A stretch of 64,000 bases of DNA from the NCBI GenBank assembly GCA_034387635.1, contig JAOANU010000002.1:434001-498000 (forward strand). Direction: 5' to 3'. The notes under the pieces are model-generated. The model had not been told where the DNA came from. It made no database searches and worked only from the letters and a program-made list of their open reading frames with translations. Shown piece by piece: positions 59,562 through 64,000 of this stretch (the first letter of the stretch is position 1; every line of letters starts with the position of its first letter). The translations under genes and the position numbers were made by a program. The stretch is from Rhodosporidiobolus odoratus (taxonomy: Eukaryota > Basidiomycota > Microbotryomycetes > Sporidiobolales > Sporidiobolaceae).

Positions 59562-62500
59562 ATGGCCGAAGTAGCCTCGCCCTCGCCGACGGGCGGAGAG
59601 CGCCGTCTTTCGTCGCCGTTTCCAGCTTCCTTCGCGTCTCCCTCGGGCGAGAGTATAGTCTCGAGCGAGTTCAAGCGCGACAGCATGTCCAGAGAGAGCA
59701 GCCAGCTGGGAACCACGGCTCATGGTACGCTCTGCTTCCTGTCTCGTGAGCGAAGAGCGACGAGTGGAGCTGACCCCCACTTTCTTGGGTTGCGATAATG
59801 TCGCTCGCTGGGGTGAACCATTTGCGTAGACATCGTCAACGGGACAGTCGGAGGTAGGTCCGGCTGTCCCACCTATGAAAGCTTGCGCTGATCCTTCCGC
59901 CCTTCGCTGTTACTCCTGTCGAAACTTTCTTTCCGCCGCTCCTTTCGCTTCTTCCGCCACCATACCATCCGTTCCTCGTCGCGTACAACGCGCTAATCAG
60001 GCTCATATGGTCCCTTCCCTCATAACTTCGCTCCACGACGCGCCTCTTCGCCCTTGAACCGCCGCCAGTCCTCCTGCATTGGTCTTGACCCGCCTTCGAT
60101 TCCCTACGCTTCGTCCCCCGCCTCTTCAGCTTCCGGCTTGGACTATCCCTCGCCGAATTACTCCGATCACTCTCCTTCAAGCCACTCTATACCCCGCCTT
60201 CAAGGCGCTGTCGCCTCATCCTCGCCAATCTACTTCGAAAAGGAAGCGGACGATTTCCTCCATGACTATGACCCTGCGCTGGAGAGGCTACTGGACAGGC
60301 AGCGTCAGTCCAAGGTCAGTATATTTGCGCTGATCAACACAGCTGCCCTGTGTATCGTGATCATCGTCTTAATAGGGCTGTTTGCGGGATGGCCGATTTA
60401 CCGGTGCGCGCGGTTTCACCTTGACCCCGCCCTTCCTCTACTCACTATCCTTCGCTATGTCACGCGGCAGATATGCTATCGACGGCGGCTGGGGCACCCT
60501 CCCTCAAAACTACATCGCCAATTCGACAGGTCAAATGCCTCGCATCCCCAACCTCCCGTCCCTCATCGACCCCGATACGCCGCAAGAAGTCTATTCCCGC
60601 ACCGGCTTCGATGGGCAGAAATACGAGTTGGTCTTCTCTGACGAGGTGTGCTTGGCCCGTTTGCTTCGCCGAGGGAAGGTCACTGATCCTGCCTGCTTCG
60701 AGCAGTTCAACACGGACGGGAGGACATTCTGGCCGGGTGACGATCCGTACTGGGAAGCAGTCGACTTGCACTGTAAGTCCCTTGCTTCCAACTTTTGCTC
60801 GGGCCTCCTGCTAACACTATCGTCGCTTCAAGACTGGGGAACGAAGGTGCACATGATACCGAAACGACGAGCAAGATCTGCTTTCTAACCTATCTTTCTT
60901 CCGCCGCTTCTTCAGGACCTCCAATGGTAAGCTTCTCTGTCTACTCTAAATCTCATCCACAGCGACTGAGCAATGCTCGCGCAGGTACGACCCTGATGCC
61001 ATCACCACGAGAGACGGGAAGCTCGTCATTCAGCTCAGCCAAGAGCCAATACACGACCTCAATTTCCGCAGCGGTATGCTTCAAGGGTGGAACAAGCTTT
61101 GGTGGGCCACGCTCATCGCATTCTTCCACTGGAAGCATACTGAGCGCTTTACTCTCAGCTTTACCGGCGGCTACCTCGAGGTTAACGTCTCGCTACCTGG
61201 TGAGCCTACCGCGCAAGGCTTCTGGCCCGGTATATGGACGATGGGCAATCTGGGAAGGGCTGGCTACGGTGCCTCTAACGGTGCGGTCTTCCCTTGCTCG
61301 TCTCCCCCTCGCTCCCCTACGGAGAAGAAAGCTCGCCGCCAGCTGATATCGCTTATACGTCTGATGTAAACCCGCACAGAGGGTGTATGGCCTTATACGT
61401 ACGACTCCTGTGACGTCGGAACGCTCCCGAACCAGACGTACGTTTTTCCGCCTGCCCTCAACGGCTTCGCAATTTAGCCCAAACCCTCACTCCGACAGCT
61501 GGCCGAACGGAACGGATCCGGCAGCTGCCAAGCATTCTGGCTCGCACGACTATGGCGGCGAGCTGTCGTGGGTGAGCCTTGCTTCCTCGTTCTGTTTCTT
61601 GGTGGAAGGCTGACCTTCTCAACTCGGCCTGCCAACCATTTCTCGCGGCTACACAGCTTTCCGGCCAGCGCCTCTCGGCGTGCACTTGCGAGAAAGACAA
61701 GGATCTTCACCCTGGTCCAAACGTGAAGACTGGAAGGGGTGCGCCGGAAAGTACGCCCAGTCTCTTTTCTCTTCCCGCTTCGATCATTTAACCATTCTCT
61801 CACTTCCTGCTCGCAGTCGACGCTCTGGAAGGGGCTATCTGGAACAGTGAGTCGGTCTTCTCGAGCCTCACTTGCCTTCACACTGACCGAGCGTCGTTCT
61901 GTGCAGCCGGCGACCGAGGGTCCGCTTCCCAGTCTACTCAGATCGCACCTTTCACAGCCGGTTACCTCTGGAAGAACGAAACACCCTACATCGAGACGAA
62001 CGACGCTCAATGGACCATCAAGCAAAACCAGGTGCGCACACGATTCTTACTATTGACGGCGTTTCTTTCGAGCATCGCTGAGCCCTGTTTGCTTCGCAGT
62101 GGCACGGCTCCGTCTACCAAGAATCGCTTTCCCTCGAGGTGCAGACCGACGATACCTCGTATAGCGGGAGAGGCTACACGTCTTATGGCTTCGAGGTGCG
62201 TCTTCGCTCCCTTTTCGGCTTCTTTTCGGCTTAATCCCCTTTTTTTCATGCCCATTCTCCGCGCTCACCTCTCGGCCTCACAGTACGAGCCTGGTGGAGA
62301 CGGCCACGTTACCTGGGCGATCAACGGCACTCAGACCTGGACGCTGCATTCTTCAGCAATCGGACCATCCGAAGAAGCCCAAATCAGCCAGCGCCCGATC
62401 TCGGAGGAGCCCATGTATATGTACGGCCTTTCCTCTTGTCCATTGCCCCTTCGTCTTCACCACTGACTGCCTTCGTCTACGGCTATTTAGTATTCTCAAC

Positions 62501-62941
62501 CTCGGCATCAGCGAATCTTTCCAGCAACCTGAGTGGGGCAAGATTCGCTTCCCGGGCGAGTTTCTCATCGACAGCGTGAGGGTCTATCAGCCCAAGGGGA
62601 AGAAAAACCTCGGCTGTGATCCCAAGTCCCATCGTGAGTTCAATTGCCTCTCCCTCTGTGTCATGGTCTTCTTGCGCCAGGTCTTCCTCCCGCCGGCTTT
62701 CCTCTTTGCCATCTCACTCGTCGCTGTTACCGTTACTGACACTTTGCGCTTACAGCGACCTCCAAATACATCGAACAGTTTCCCGACCTGTACCAAAAGT
62801 AAACCCCCTCTCATCTGCGCGGACGAGACGGGGAATTGACTGACCCTCGCCTCTCTTCTCAACAGTCCCAACCTCACCGTCTTCTCTGAATCCTCCTACC
62901 AGCGTCCTCGCAATCGCCTCGCAGACGGGGGCTGCGACTAA
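59562..62941 (+). CDS. KRE6: KRE6/SKN1-type GH16 protein (beta-1,6-glucan synthesis)
   Basis: Type II membrane protein of the GH16/SKN1-KRE6 family, required for beta-1,6-glucan in fungal walls; acts in the ER/Golgi and at the cell surface. It starts at ATG 59562 (MAEVASPSPTGGERRLSSPF). A disordered Ser-rich cytosolic tail leads to one membrane span (FALINTAALCIVIIVLIGLF). The lumenal GH16 domain follows: YRTGFDGQ-type start, KYELVFSDEFNTDGRTFWPG, DPYWEAVDLHYWGTKDLQWY, YLEVNVSLPGEPTAQGFWPG, IWTMGNLGRAGYGAS, the active-site-like APEIDALEGAIW, TQIAPFTAGYLW, WHGSVYQESLSLEVQTDDT, GYTSYGFEYEPGGDGHVTWA, SEEPMYIILNLGISESFQ, WGKIRFPGEFLIDSVRVYQP. It ends NRLADGGCD, stop 62939-62941. More than ten short exons. 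Could be the SKN1-like paralogue; the window cannot separate the two. Confidence 0.93.
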
Positions 62942-63504
62942 GAAGCCCCGCTTGCATTCCCCTTCGATGTAGAGCTTTGTATTACTCTTTTATGTGCTTA
63001 GCAGGCTTACCCTCTCCAACAGACACTCGTACCCGACGTTCCTTTCCTTGTTGCTCCATGTCCTTCCCTCGTTCCTTCGTCCTTTCGTGCCGTTCACACG
63101 CTGAGCCATTGTAGGATAAACGCTCAGCAACGGCGTGTCGCTCTTCTCTTCCTGTACAAGCTGTTGAGAGGTGTCCGCAGTTTGATGCGTCGAGTCGGCA
63201 GGTATGCCTCATGGAGCGAAGCGACAACGTGGGGAAAGGGACGCGCGTCAGGCTGGCACAGCGGCGAGTTTGCGGCTGGTGTGTATGAAACGGTCAAGCG
63301 GCCGTTTTTTGACGTCTCCGAAACGAGTTTACCAATACGGACGTAACGCGTAAAGATGGCAAGTAACAACATAGTGCAGGATATACTGGAAGAAGACGCG
63401 TGTCAGCTTGCTTGACGTCGATGAAGGAAAATTGCGCATGGGAAAAACAGCTCACCAAGTTCAACCGCCGCCTCGCACAGCCACAGCCCATCAGCATCCG
63501 CCGA
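62942..63504. other. Convergent intergenic region
   Basis: About 560 bases between the KRE6-like stop and the small minus-strand gene. Short frames only; nothing recognised. Confidence 0.45.
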
Positions 63505-63904
63505 CTATCCTCTTCGCTCGTCCTCCTTGATCTCTTTGCGCATTTTGTCGATCAGCTTCTTGAGCTCCGCGTTTTGGTCTTTCAAAGGTTCGTCCTCTCG
63601 CGGTCGATGTGTGTTGGCTGTGGCGGCGTCTCTCAGATGGGGTGGCGGGTTCTTCTGATCGTACCTGTCTGCAACGGGGATGGATAGGTCAGGGTAGCCC
63701 GCAAGAAATGAAACAAGAAAGGGCAAGTACCGGTTGCTGATAGTAAGGTGTCGTACGCTCCTTGTTGTATATTGGTGACTTCTCGATGTAAGGCATGCAC
63801 TCCTCCGACGAATACCTTCGAGTCGAGCAGCTCTGCACAGCGTGGGGCATATCAGCGTTTCGGCGACTGGAAAGTGGAAGTGAGGAGGAAGCAGATCGCC
63901 TCAT
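63505..63904 (-). CDS. Small coiled-coil protein, unrecognised
   Basis: Two exons are likely. The first starts at ATG 63904 (MRRSASSSLPLSSRRNADMP; an alternative ATG at 63851 gives MPHAVQSCSTRRY) and reads SSEECMPYIEKSPIYNKERT then TPYYQQP. The second reads RYDQKNPPPHLRDAATANTH and a clear coiled-coil end LKDQNAELKKLIDKMRKEIK, stop 63505-63507. The intron is near 63667-63730 (acceptor TTGCAG), but the obvious donor GTACTT gives the wrong phase; GTTTCA a few bases on restores it. The basic, Ser/Arg-rich N-terminus could be a mitochondrial presequence. About 110-120 residues. Family unknown. Confidence 0.5.
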
Positions 63905-64000
63905 CAGGCCGAAAGGAAAAGTTGCGAACTGTTTGTCAGGAATGCAACTAGCTGTGCCTTGACCAGGGGTCCCAGCATGCTTCAGACTGGGGTGTCGAGC

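Overview
The window is nuclear DNA of a GC-rich basidiomycete fungus. The evidence is dense multi-exon protein genes, many short introns (about 50-110 nt) that mostly start GTACGT, GTGCGT or GTAAGT and end in YAG, C/T-rich leaders before start codons, and a typical fungal gene set (VTC1, KRE6/SKN1-type GH16 protein, Sec10, a CPL1-like secreted protein). The style fits a red yeast of the Pucciniomycotina (Rhodotorula/Sporidiobolales-like). That placement is inference from codon and intron style, not from a marker comparison.

Layout. 1-9 kb (minus strand): a partial unidentified gene at the left edge, NAA10, a small unrecognised gene built from short exons (2930-3544), then SMC5. 9-16 kb: a PLP aminotransferase (+) divergent from SMC5, a WBP2-like protein (-), and ECD/SGT1 (+). 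16-20 kb (+): a tandem pair of paralogous cysteine-motif proteins. 20-24 kb: a hotdog-fold thioesterase (-), NDUFAF3 (+) and VTC1 (+). 24-36 kb: three members of an unrecognised, possibly lineage-specific family (24.5, 33.4 and 34.7 kb, all +) interleaved with SEC10 (-) and RFC3 (+). 36-44 kb: a phytanoyl-CoA dioxygenase-like enzyme (-), a PhzF-family protein (+), an FSH1-type serine hydrolase (-) and a doubtful small gene. 44-52 kb: a large disordered protein (+), mitochondrial ribosomal protein uS15m (-), a CPL1-like secreted protein (+) and a 382-bp TA-flanked inverted-repeat element (MITE). 52-64 kb: a GYF-domain protein (-), an unrecognised helical or membrane protein gene (-), a KRE6/SKN1-type GH16 protein (+) and a small coiled-coil gene at the right edge (-).

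Most named genes are housekeeping: genome maintenance (SMC5, RFC3), co-translational N-acetylation (NAA10), exocytosis (SEC10), polyphosphate synthesis (VTC1), mitochondrial assembly and translation (NDUFAF3, uS15m), and cell-wall glucan (KRE6-like). There is no operon logic. Several pairs are head-to-head with start codons only about 60-140 bp apart and probably share promoters. Coordinates given for a CDS span its introns. No tRNA, rRNA, CRISPR array or autonomous transposon was seen. The parts that look least described are the three-copy family, the tandem cysteine-motif pair, the MITE and the VTC1 start codon that appears to be split by an intron.
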